This document shows positions 1 to 8,057 of a stretch of DNA of 64,000 nt, one piece after another. A model generated the notes under the pieces. It searched no databases. It worked only from the letters and a program-made list of their open reading frames with translations, and was not told the origin of the DNA. The stretch is taken from positions 186,001-250,000 of the forward strand of contig NZ_JBNGOQ010000001.1 of the NCBI RefSeq assembly GCF_050589645.1, in the 5' to 3' direction. The stretch's first letter is position 1; each line of letters opens with the position of its first letter. A program made the position numbers and the translations under genes. Source of the DNA: JBNGOQ01 sp050589645 (GTDB taxonomy: Bacteria; Bacteroidota; Bacteroidia; Flavobacteriales; Flavobacteriaceae).

Positions 1-827
1 GTATATCCCAGCTTTCGCAACATGGCGATAACCCCCTTTTGGCCAGGCAAATGGGCAGCCCCAATACCGGTGAACACCTTTCCGGTGTGCATCACCGAAT
101 CCATCCGTTCTACCATATTCAGGTTTCGGATGTACAACATGTTCTTTAGATAGTGTTCCGTGTACATGGCTCGATCAATGGAATCCAACAGATTGATGTT
201 GCGTTCCCGGTAGGCATCCTGCATAATGAACAAGGGATCTCGTTGCTGCATCTTTTTTTGCAACCATTCATCGGGCTTTTGCTTCATGGCATTTAAGCTG
301 GCCCGGCCCACCAGGGCGGTGGACTCTTCTAAGTCCTCCAAGGCTACTATGGGCTTTCCGAATTTCCGTCCGGCCTGATAGATGAACATATCCAGGTAGG
401 TCTCTTCCTCAAAATTTTGGGAAAATTCGCTGGTGCGGTATAAAATATTGTTTACCAGACGGTCTTCAAAAGCAAGATAGGCCGCCAGATCTTCCTTTCT
501 AGGATTCCTCATTGCAAAAGGATAAGTGTAAAATCCTTTTGGAACAAATCCGTTGCGTGCATTATAGCCAGAATTGCCCAGACTTTCATCGCTATCGAGC
601 CAAGTGCTCGGATCGGACTCCAGGGCCACCATCTCGCTTTGGTCCAGTGCCTCGTAAAACACATCATCCAAGCGGAATGCAATTTTCTTACTTACGTGCA
701 TGGTGCCGTAGAGATAAGAACTTTGCCTCAGTCCATTCCCCGAAATTTCCCATAGTAGACTGTTCGCTTCCTGTGCCTGTCCAGAAAAGGAAAGTAAGGT
801 GAAACAAAGAATAAAAACTAGGCGCAT
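1..827 (-). CDS. TraB/GumN family exported protein (C-terminus cut by window edge)
   Basis: The frame is open from an ATG at 827 to the left edge (275 codons), so the C-terminus is missing. The first ~19 residues form a signal peptide (MRLVFILCFTLLSFSGQAQ), so the mature protein is probably periplasmic. Next come the hallmarks of the TraB/GumN family: the SSYLYGTMHVS segment at about residues 36-46, the ALESDPSTW segment, and a late GIGAAHLPGQKG segment. The family shares a fold with the Tiki/EreA/ChaN-like proteins. Its bacterial function is poorly defined, and a protease-like activity has been proposed for relatives. The gene is divergent from hemH. The family call is firm; the role is unknown. 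Confidence 0.85.
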   Translation of the reverse strand, partial: MRLVFILCFTLLSFSGQAQEANSLLWEISGNGLRQSSYLYGTMHVSKKIAFRLDDVFYEALDQSEMVALESDPSTWLDSDESLGNSGYNARNGFVPKGFYTYPFAMRNPRKEDLAAYLAFEDRLVNNILYRTSEFSQNFEEETYLDMFIYQAGRKFGKPIVALEDLEESTALVGRASLNAMKQKPDEWLQKKMQQRDPLFIMQDAYRERNINLLDSIDRAMYTEHYLKNMLYIRNLNMVERMDSVMHTGKVFTGIGAAHLPGQKGVIAMLRKLGY

Positions 828-980
828 CTCTTGTGTTTGTATACATAAAAATGCCCCAAAAAAAGGGAGCTACAAAAACTTATCGGACAATTAACAAGAT
901 ATTAAGCCCACTTGCACAAAAGAGGAAGTCCGGAACGCCATCAATATTCCTTATGACCAAATTGAAAACTATTCTCCTAT

Positions 981-1014
981 TTTGAACATATGTTCCCTGC
1001 ATGTAGTATTTTTA
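981..1014 (+). promoter_or_regulatory. Predicted hemH promoter with an embedded 12-bp palindrome
   Basis: TTTG (981-984), 22 nt, then TATTTTTA (1007-1014) approximates the Bacteroidota -33/-7 consensus (TTTG and TAnnTTTG). The perfect palindrome GAACATATGTTC occupies 984-995, inside the spacer, where a repressor could block the polymerase. Promoter by similarity only; operator role inferred. Confidence 0.45.
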
Positions 1015-1046
1015 CGCAGAAGAATACAATTCGAAAACCACCCTAA

Positions 1047-2078
1047 ATGAAAGGAATTTTGCTGGTCAATTTGGGTTCTCCTGACAGCCCGACTCCCAAG
1101 GATGTAAAACCTTATCTGGATGAATTTTTAATGGATGAACGGGTCATTGATGCACCCAAATGGTTGCGCAATATTTTGGTGCGGGGAATTATTTTGCGAA
1201 CACGGCCAAAAAAATCGGCAAAGGCCTATAAAAAGATTTGGTGGGACGAAGGCTCTCCCTTGATTGTCATTTCGGAACGTTTTCACCGTAAGGTACAGCA
1301 AAAAACAGCGATGCCCGTGGCCTTGGGAATGCGCTACGGTTCCATGTCCATAAAAAAGGCATTGGGGGAGCTAAGGGATAAGGGGGTCAACGAAGTGTTA
1401 TTGGTGCCCTTGTACCCCCATTACGCCATGTCGTCCTATGAGACCGTGGTAGTAAAGACCATGGAAGAAAAAGAAGCCCACTTTCCAGAAATGCAGATTA
1501 CTACGCTGCCAGCCTTTTATAAGAACGCCGCTTATATTAAAGCACTTTCCGACAAAATCGCCGAGGGGCTCTCCAACTTTGAATACGATCACATCCTCTT
1601 TTCCTATCATGGCATACCGGAACGCCATATACGTAAATCGGATCCCACAAAATTCCATTGCAAGATAGATGGCAATTGTTGTCAGGTGAATTCCGTGGCC
1701 CACCATAGCTGCTACAGACACCAGGTCTATGATACCACCGATTCCGTTAAGGCTAAATTGGGCTTGCCCGATGCCAAGGTAAGCAGCTCGTTCCAATCCC
1801 GTTTGGCTGGGGACCCCTGGCTAAAGCCCTATACCGATTTTGAATTTGAACGCCTGGCCAAGGAAGGTAAAAAACGCCTAGTGGTCATTACCCCGGCCTT
1901 TGTGTCGGACTGCCTGGAAACCCTAGAGGAAATCGCCATGGAAGGAAAAGAGCAGTTTCTGGAGGCTGGCGGGGAAGCGTACAAACATATTCCCTGTCTA
2001 AATGACGATGACGCCTGGGTGTCCGTTATGGCGGAGTGGATCAATGATTGGCAAGCCAAGGAAACGCTACCCTCCTAA
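1047..2078 (+). CDS. hemH: Ferrochelatase HemH
   Basis: Inserts ferrous iron into the porphyrin in the last step of haem synthesis. The protein has 343 residues, the usual length. It opens with the family N-terminus (GILLVNLGSPDSP) and carries the metal-site histidine in FSYHGIPERH (His near 188). The partner acidic segment SDCLETLEEI lies near residue 290. Between them, where E. coli HemH has only a short loop, there is a cysteine-rich stretch (about residues 200-220) with the pattern C-x5-CC-x9-C. Internal cysteine segments in some bacterial ferrochelatases bind a [2Fe-2S] cluster, so this one may do so; that is inference. The stop codon overlaps the start of the MATE gene (TAATG). hemJ lies 5 kb downstream on the same strand. 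Confidence 0.95.
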   Translation: MKGILLVNLGSPDSPTPKDVKPYLDEFLMDERVIDAPKWLRNILVRGIILRTRPKKSAKAYKKIWWDEGSPLIVISERFHRKVQQKTAMPVALGMRYGSMSIKKALGELRDKGVNEVLLVPLYPHYAMSSYETVVVKTMEEKEAHFPEMQITTLPAFYKNAAYIKALSDKIAEGLSNFEYDHILFSYHGIPERHIRKSDPTKFHCKIDGNCCQVNSVAHHSCYRHQVYDTTDSVKAKLGLPDAKVSSSFQSRLAGDPWLKPYTDFEFERLAKEGKKRLVVITPAFVSDCLETLEEIAMEGKEQFLEAGGEAYKHIPCLNDDDAWVSVMAEWINDWQAKETLPS

Positions 2079-3460
2079 TGGCCAAGGTCTCGGCAGAACA
2101 ACTCGGTTCGGAGCCTATTGGCAAACTTCTTATTAAACAGGCGGTCCCGGCCTCTATAGGAATCCTGGTGATGTCCCTAAATGTGTTGGTCGATTCTATT
2201 TTTGTCGGAAATTGGATCGGCTCCATAGCCATTGCCGCCATCAATGTTGTACTCCCCGTCTCTTTTTTCATTGCTGCCCTGGGCATGGCCATCGGCATAG
2301 GAGGCTCCAGTATTATCTCGCGCGCTCTTGGCGCAGAGAATAAGGGAAAAGCCTTGAAAACCTTTGGGAACCAAATTACCTTGACGCTTTTGGTGACCAT
2401 TTCCATGGTAGTTCTTGGGCTGTATTATGTAAATACGCTTATTCCGGCCTTCGGAGGGAAGGGTGCCATTTTTGACCCCGCTAAGATCTACTATACCATT
2501 GTTTTGTACGGGATTCCTTTTTTGGCCCTGTGTATGATGGGCAATACGGTGATACGTGCCGAGGGCAAGCCCAGATTTGCCATGACCGCCATGATCATAC
2601 CATCGGTCGGGAACCTGTTGCTCGACTATGTGTTTATCTATATCATGGACTGGGGTATGCAAGGTGCTGCCTGGGCCACTACGGGTAGCTATATCCTCTG
2701 TTTTGGCTATATTTTCTGGTTTTTTCTTTCCCAGAATTCTGAACTTAAGATCAGCTTGGCCGATTTTGGCCTACATATGCCCATTCTAAGGGAAATAGGT
2801 TCCCTGGGCTTCGTTACCCTGGCCAGACAGGCGGTCACCAGTATCACCTATCTCTTGCTGAACAATATTTTGTTTAATTTGGGCGGGGAGGCCATGGTTG
2901 CCGTGTATGCCATCATAGGGCGTATGCTCATGTTTGCCCTGTTCCCCGTTTTTGGGGTCACCCAGGGCTTTTTGCCCATTGCGGGCTTTAATTATGGGGC
3001 CCAAAAATTCGCCAGGGTAAAACAATCCATTTATACCGCGATAAAATATGCGGCCTTTGTGGCTACCCTGGTGTTCATAGGGCTTATGGTCTTTCCTGCA
3101 GAGATCGCCTCCCTGTTCTTGGACAGTGGACCGGATTTGCCGCCAGAAGAACTTGCCGTTAATACGTTTGTTTTGGAACATACCCCTGCCGCCATGCGCT
3201 GGGTCTTTGCCGCCACTCCCATCATAGCGCTACAGCTTATTGGAGCGGCTTATTTTCAGGCAGTGGGTAAAGCCGTTCCGGCCTTGTTGCTGACCCTGAC
3301 ACGTCAGGGCTTCTTTTTTATACCACTTGTTATAATTCTCCCCAACTTTATGGGAGAACTGGGCGTTTGGAGCTCTTTTGCCATTGCCGATGTGCTGGCT
3401 ACCCTGGTAACCGGCTATTTTCTTCATAGGGAAATCAAGAGAAATTTAACAGGGGCCTAG
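2078..3460 (+). CDS. MATE family multidrug/cation efflux transporter
   Basis: Polytopic inner-membrane protein of 460 residues with about 12 hydrophobic segments and two MatE-like halves. Family-like features include the N-terminal IGKLLIKQAVPASIGILVMS segment and the LARQAVTSITYLLLNN segment that opens the second half. Members export drugs or organic cations in exchange for Na+ or H+; the substrate here is unknown. I chose the ATG at 2078, which shares one base with the hemH stop codon (TAATG) and so suggests translational coupling. An upstream TTG at 2048 would put ten extra residues inside hemH. Coupling to hemH could mean co-expression with haem synthesis, but nothing shows porphyrin transport. 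Confidence 0.9.
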   Translation: MAKVSAEQLGSEPIGKLLIKQAVPASIGILVMSLNVLVDSIFVGNWIGSIAIAAINVVLPVSFFIAALGMAIGIGGSSIISRALGAENKGKALKTFGNQITLTLLVTISMVVLGLYYVNTLIPAFGGKGAIFDPAKIYYTIVLYGIPFLALCMMGNTVIRAEGKPRFAMTAMIIPSVGNLLLDYVFIYIMDWGMQGAAWATTGSYILCFGYIFWFFLSQNSELKISLADFGLHMPILREIGSLGFVTLARQAVTSITYLLLNNILFNLGGEAMVAVYAIIGRMLMFALFPVFGVTQGFLPIAGFNYGAQKFARVKQSIYTAIKYAAFVATLVFIGLMVFPAEIASLFLDSGPDLPPEELAVNTFVLEHTPAAMRWVFAATPIIALQLIGAAYFQAVGKAVPALLLTLTRQGFFFIPLVIILPNFMGELGVWSSFAIADVLATLVTGYFLHREIKRNLTGA

Positions 3461-3483
3461 GCCACAATTTTATTTGGCTAACT

Positions 3484-3503
3484 GGACTTAGATCGAGTCC
3501 TTT
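3484..3503 (+). terminator. Weak possible terminator after the MATE gene
   Basis: GGACT/AGTCC arms with a 7-nt loop are followed by only three T residues. It sits 24 nt after the MATE stop codon, between convergent genes. The stem is short, so this is a weak call. Confidence 0.3.
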
Positions 3504-3574
3504 ACCCCATCTTCTTTTCATTGGAATGTCGTTGATACGAAATAGACGAACATGGTTCAAATGTCATACGGGGT

Positions 3575-4003
3575 TTAATATGGCTTGAACGAATACAGCT
3601 CGCTGTTTTTTCTGGTAAAACCCAAGTTGTGGTAGAGCTGAATGGCCGGTTTTCTATGGGTTTCGGTGAAGAGAAGGATTTCGGTCAGCTTTTTGTCCCT
3701 AGCCACTTCCAGGAGTTTTTGGATCAATTGTTTCCCTGCTCCCTTTCCTCGGGCATCGGCATGGACCACAACATCCTCGATCCAACCTTTATACCCCGAT
3801 AGTACACGATAGGTACAGAGCGAGGCCATTCCTATGATCCTTCCCCCAGCTTCTGCATAGGCGAGATGTATGGGGTTGTCCACATGTACCACCTGTGCAA
3901 TGGGCAAAGGCTGTTTTTGGGGACTAAGCTGCCCGAATAGCTCGGAGATTTCATGGGCGATTACAGAATTTAGTTCAGCCTCGGTCAATAGCGCTATTTT
4001 CAT
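3575..4003 (-). CDS. GNAT family N-acetyltransferase
   Basis: Single-domain GNAT protein of 142 residues. The acetyl-CoA pyrophosphate loop is visible as VVHADARGKGAGKQLI (R/Q-x-x-G-x-G/A type) near residues 80-95. The preceding strand WIEDVVV and the C-terminal AIQLYHNLGF are also typical. Members acetylate amines on small molecules or proteins; the substrate cannot be read from the sequence. The gene stands alone, convergent with the MATE gene and divergent from the Asp-box protein gene. Confidence 0.88.
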   Translation of the reverse strand: MKIALLTEAELNSVIAHEISELFGQLSPQKQPLPIAQVVHVDNPIHLAYAEAGGRIIGMASLCTYRVLSGYKGWIEDVVVHADARGKGAGKQLIQKLLEVARDKKLTEILLFTETHRKPAIQLYHNLGFTRKNSELYSFKPY

Positions 4004-4116
4004 CGTTTATTTTTTAAGGGAATCAGGAGATACGGCTTTAACATTTGAGTTTTCAAGGTAGCTATTTTGTGCCGAACTCGCACACCAAATAAGCTTATGA
4101 TTCCCTTCTTTTTGCT

Positions 4117-4124
4117 TACTTTAG
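4117..4124 (+). promoter_or_regulatory. Possible -7 element of the Asp-box protein gene
   Basis: TACTTTAG differs at one fixed position from the Bacteroidota -7 consensus TAnnTTTG and lies 26 nt upstream of the chosen start. No convincing -33 element was seen. Confidence 0.3.
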
Positions 4125-4150
4125 ACGGGACTAATTCTAATTTAAAATTT

Positions 4151-7100
4151 ATGAGACCACTTCTCGTCAAAATCAGCGTTTTCCTGCTGATGGCATTCCT
4201 TGTCCCAACCTCCTTATCGGCCCAAAAAAGGAAGAAAACCGATCAAGTTGCCCCGCAATATCCCGAAGCACTATACAGCAGCTTGCAATACCGATTGGTA
4301 GGCCCCTTCCGTGGTGGACGATCCGCCGCCGTAACCGGTGTGCCTGGAGAACCCAATCTCTTTTACTTTGGCGCTACCGGAGGCGGGGTATGGAAAACAG
4401 AGGACGGCGGTAGAAGTTGGGGCAATATCTCTGACGGATTTTTTGGAGGAAGCATCGGTGCCATAGAGGTGGCACAGAGCGACCCCAATGTCATTTATGT
4501 AGGGGGTGGTGAAAAAACATTGCGTGGCAATGTGTCTTCTGGCTATGGCATTTGGAAAACGGAGAATGCTGGAAAATCTTGGACGGCGATGGGCCTAACG
4601 AAGAGTCGGCACGTACCTCGCATCCGGATACATCCCAAGGACCATAACATTGTTTATGCCGCGGTGCTTGGTAATATTTACAAACCCACTTCGGATCGGG
4701 GGGTCTATAAAAGTACCGACGGGGGAAAGACCTGGCGTAAGACCCTGTTCGTGAACGAACAGGCCGGAGCGGTAGATTTGGTCTTGGACCCCAATAACCC
4801 AAGAATTCTGTACGCCTCCACATGGCGGGCCAAACGTACGCCCTATAACCTCAGTAGTGGAGGTGAGGGATCGGCCTTGTGGAAAAGTACGGACAGTGGG
4901 GAGAGCTGGACAGAGATTTCCAAAAATGAAGGTTTCCCAAAGGACACCCTGGGAATCATTGGGGTAACGGTGTCCCCCAAGAATTCGGAACGAGTCTGGG
5001 CCATTGTGGAAAACAAGGAGAAAGGAGGTCTTTACCGCAGCGAGGATGGCGGGAAGAAATGGACCTTGGTCAATGAAGAGCGCAAATTACGTCAAAGGGC
5101 CTGGTACTATACACGGGTATATGCCGATACAGAGGACGAGGATGTGGTCTATGTCCTGAATGTACGCTATCATAAGTCCACGGATGGCGGAAAAACGTTT
5201 AACACCTTTAACGCACCGCACGGGGATCATCACGATCTGTGGATCTCCCCTGAAAATGCCAAGCGAATGATCATAGGCGATGACGGGGGCGCCCAAGTGT
5301 CCTATGACGGAGGCGAAACCTGGAGTACCTATTACAACCAACCAACGGCACAGTTCTATCGGGTAACCACGGACAATCATTTTCCCTATCGGATCTATGT
5401 GGCCCAACAGGACAATTCCACCGTCCGCATCAAACATCGTAGCGACGGAGGCAGCATTGACGAGGATGATTGGGAAGCAACGGCAGGAGGGGAATCGGCC
5501 CATATAGCCGTGGACCCCACAGATGATGATATTGTCTATGGCGGCAGTTATGGGGGCTTTCTAACCCGTGTAAATCATAAAACAGGCACCGTTCGCGGTA
5601 TCAATGTATGGCCCGATAACCCAATGGGCTATGGGGCCGAAGGGATGAAGTATCGTTTTCAATGGAACTTCCCCATCATTTTTAGCAAGCACGATCCCAA
5701 AAAGTTGTACACCTTTTCCAACCATGTTCATCTCAGCGAAAATGAAGGGCAGCAATGGCAATTATTGAGCGATGACCTTACGCGAAACGACCCTAGCAAA
5801 CTTGTATCAAGCGGGGGACCCATCACCCAGGACAATACGGGGGTAGAATACTACTGTACCATTTTTGCCGCCAATGAGAGTCCGTTGAAAGAAGGCCTAC
5901 TTTGGGTAGGCAGTGACGACGGCCTGGTCCATGTGACCAAGGACGGAGGGCAGCAATGGGAAAACGTAACCCCGGCCAACCTGCCGGAATGGTCCATGGT
6001 GAACAGCATTGAGCCTTCGGCTTTTGACGAAGGCACCTGCTACCTGGCGGCCACGCGGTACAAGTTGGGCGACTTTAGACCCTACCTCTATAAGACGACC
6101 GATTATGGAAAGACCTGGAAAAAAATAACGAATGGTATAAATGAGGAACACTTTACCCGGGTACTTCGGGAAGACCCTAAGCGCAGGGGCTTGCTCTATG
6201 CCGGAACGGAAACCGGAATGTACGTTTCCTTTGATGATGGTGCCAATTGGCAGCCTTTTCAGTTAAATCTACCGATAGTACCTATAACCGATCTGGCGGT
6301 AAAGGACAACAATCTCATCGTGGCCACCCAGGGGCGTAGCGTATGGATTATGGACGACCTCACGGTACTGCATCAACTGGACGACGCTAAAAAGGGCAAA
6401 GGAGTGATCCTCTACCAACCAAAAGCTTCCTATCGCACCAAGGGAAGTGCTGCGGAGAAGCCCTCCAAGACCGAAGGACAAAACCATCCCAATGGGGTCA
6501 TCACCCATTTTTATGTAAAGGAACTCAGCGAAAAGGACAGTATTCGCCTCTCCTTTACCTCCTTGACGGGGGATACTTTGGCCACGTATAGCAATAAGGC
6601 CAAGGAGAAGGACAAGAAGTTGACGCTTAAGCAAGGGGGCAATACCTTTGTTTGGGATACCCGTGGCAAGGGTGCTGAAAAGCTTAAGGGAATGATCCTA
6701 TGGTCTGCCAATCTCAACGGGGCCAAGGCGGTACCGGGCGACTACAACGTACACCTGGACGTTAACGGCGTTTCGGTAACGGAGCGCTTTACCATACTTC
6801 CCGATCCACGGGCCGAAGTGTCCGTGGCAGACATGAAAAAGCAATATGATTTCATCAGTGATGTCAATGCTACGGTAGATCGGGCGCACCAGTCGATCAA
6901 AAAGATCCGGAAAATAGGGGAACAGTTGGATGCCTTTACCAAACAGTACAGTGAAAATGTACACACCAAAGATTTGGTGGACAAGGCCAAGGAAATGAAG
7001 AAGTCCTTTGGCGAAATTGAAAAAGCGCTCTACCAGACCAAAAACCGCAGTCGTCAAGACCCCCTGAATTTCCCTATCAAGCTCACCAATAAACTGGGGC

Positions 7101-7288
7101 ATTTGAACCGTTTGGTAGCCTTGGACGATTTTCCCCCTACCGATCAGGACGTGGCGGTAAAGGACGAACTGACTGCGGCGATCAATATCCAGCTTAAAGC
7201 CTTCGATGCCCTGGTGGATAAGGAGATCCAGGAGTTTAACCAGGCCTTCAATGCCCTAAACCTCAATTATTTGTTTGTGGAAGAGTAG
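4151..7288 (+). CDS. Exported Asp-box/BNR-repeat protein (sortilin-like beta-propeller)
   Basis: Large exported protein of 1045 residues. The ATG at 4151 was chosen because it begins a clean signal peptide (MRPLLVKISVFLLMAFLVPT, cleavage near SLSAQ); upstream in-frame ATGs would bury it. About ten Asp-box motifs (S/T-x-D-x-G-x-x-W type) follow, for example TEDGGRSW, STDGGKTW, STDSGESW, TKDGGQQW and TTDYGKTW, over residues ~80-730. They predict one or two many-bladed propellers of the VPS10/sortilin type often annotated as glycosyl hydrolase. The last ~330 residues are a beta-rich segment followed by a helical, lysine-rich tail. No type IX sorting domain was recognised. Enzymatic activity is unproven; it may only bind ligands. 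Confidence 0.85.
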   Translation: MRPLLVKISVFLLMAFLVPTSLSAQKRKKTDQVAPQYPEALYSSLQYRLVGPFRGGRSAAVTGVPGEPNLFYFGATGGGVWKTEDGGRSWGNISDGFFGGSIGAIEVAQSDPNVIYVGGGEKTLRGNVSSGYGIWKTENAGKSWTAMGLTKSRHVPRIRIHPKDHNIVYAAVLGNIYKPTSDRGVYKSTDGGKTWRKTLFVNEQAGAVDLVLDPNNPRILYASTWRAKRTPYNLSSGGEGSALWKSTDSGESWTEISKNEGFPKDTLGIIGVTVSPKNSERVWAIVENKEKGGLYRSEDGGKKWTLVNEERKLRQRAWYYTRVYADTEDEDVVYVLNVRYHKSTDGGKTFNTFNAPHGDHHDLWISPENAKRMIIGDDGGAQVSYDGGETWSTYYNQPTAQFYRVTTDNHFPYRIYVAQQDNSTVRIKHRSDGGSIDEDDWEATAGGESAHIAVDPTDDDIVYGGSYGGFLTRVNHKTGTVRGINVWPDNPMGYGAEGMKYRFQWNFPIIFSKHDPKKLYTFSNHVHLSENEGQQWQLLSDDLTRNDPSKLVSSGGPITQDNTGVEYYCTIFAANESPLKEGLLWVGSDDGLVHVTKDGGQQWENVTPANLPEWSMVNSIEPSAFDEGTCYLAATRYKLGDFRPYLYKTTDYGKTWKKITNGINEEHFTRVLREDPKRRGLLYAGTETGMYVSFDDGANWQPFQLNLPIVPITDLAVKDNNLIVATQGRSVWIMDDLTVLHQLDDAKKGKGVILYQPKASYRTKGSAAEKPSKTEGQNHPNGVITHFYVKELSEKDSIRLSFTSLTGDTLATYSNKAKEKDKKLTLKQGGNTFVWDTRGKGAEKLKGMILWSANLNGAKAVPGDYNVHLDVNGVSVTERFTILPDPRAEVSVADMKKQYDFISDVNATVDRAHQSIKKIRKIGEQLDAFTKQYSENVHTKDLVDKAKEMKKSFGEIEKALYQTKNRSRQDPLNFPIKLTNKLGHLNRLVALDDFPPTDQDVAVKDELTAAINIQLKAFDALVDKEIQEFNQAFNALNLNYLFVEE

Positions 7289-7307
7289 GAACGCCTGGAT
7301 AATTACA

Positions 7308-7346
7308 TCGTTTCGCGAAACGAAAACGTCCTAAAGAGTACCTTTG
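7308..7346 (+). promoter_or_regulatory. hemJ promoter region with a 16-bp perfect palindrome
   Basis: TACCTTTG at 7339-7346 matches TAnnTTTG exactly. The perfect palindrome TCGTTTCGCGAAACGA (7308-7323) sits 15 nt before it, over the expected -33 region. It has no T tract on either strand, so an operator is more likely than a terminator. The binding protein is unknown. Confidence 0.5.
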
Positions 7347-7364
7347 CAGCAAAGTGGTTTGCCC

Positions 7365-7916
7365 ATGACAGAATATTACAATTACATAAAGGCCCTGCAT
7401 CTCATCTTTGTGATTACCTGGTTTGCAGGCCTTTTCTATATCCCCCGCCTTTTTATCTACCATATTGAGGCTTCTGAAAAACCGGCTCCCGAAAATGGGA
7501 TATTAACACGGCAACTGAAATTAATGAGCAAGCGGTTGTGGTATATCATCACCTGGCCCTCGGCCGTGCTTGCTACCCTATTTGCGGTTTGGCTTTTGGT
7601 ATTGTTCCCTGCTTGGCTGCAACAGGGCTGGATGCACGTAAAACTGGTCTTTGTCGTGTTACTGGTGGCCTATCACCTTAAAAACCATCAGATTTTTTTA
7701 CAACTACAGCGCGATGAGGTGAAATACAGTTCCCGTTTTATGCGAATCTGGAATGAGGGCGCTACCTTGATTCTCTTTGCGGTGGTCTTTTTAGTGTCCC
7801 TAAAAAGCGCTATCAACTGGATTTTTGGAGTGGTTGGAATCCTTGCCCTGGCAATTCTCCTGATGTTGGGCATAAAATTCTACAAGCGTGTACGGGACAA
7901 AAATCCCGAAGCCTAG
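7365..7916 (+). CDS. hemJ: HemJ-type protoporphyrinogen IX oxidase (CopD-like membrane protein)
   Basis: HemJ oxidises protoporphyrinogen IX to protoporphyrin IX, the step before HemH. The 183-residue protein has four to five membrane spans. It carries the family N-terminus YYNYIKALHLIFVITWFAGL, with the histidine (about residue 12) proposed to bind haem b, then LFYIPRLFIYH. Later come the RLWYIITWPS and WMHVKLVFVVLLVAYH segments. An upstream TTG at 7344 would overlap the predicted -7 element, so the ATG at 7365 is preferred. A palindrome covers the promoter. Its presence near hemH fits a protoporphyrin-dependent haem route. Confidence 0.88.
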   Translation: MTEYYNYIKALHLIFVITWFAGLFYIPRLFIYHIEASEKPAPENGILTRQLKLMSKRLWYIITWPSAVLATLFAVWLLVLFPAWLQQGWMHVKLVFVVLLVAYHLKNHQIFLQLQRDEVKYSSRFMRIWNEGATLILFAVVFLVSLKSAINWIFGVVGILALAILLMLGIKFYKRVRDKNPEA

Positions 7917-8057
7917 CCAGTGAGCACCTAGTTTTTTGAAAATCACCTCGACAAAAATTCCTGGGCACAACTTGGGAATTTGGTATTTGATGTTTGCCAT
8001 AGGACTGCAATTGTCTTGGCGCGATATTTGCTATCTTTAGCACTAAATTATACACCT

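Noticed and set aside
7308..7323. Palindrome read as a terminator of the Asp-box gene
   Set aside because: There is almost no loop and no T tract on either strand; its position over the hemJ promoter fits an operator better.
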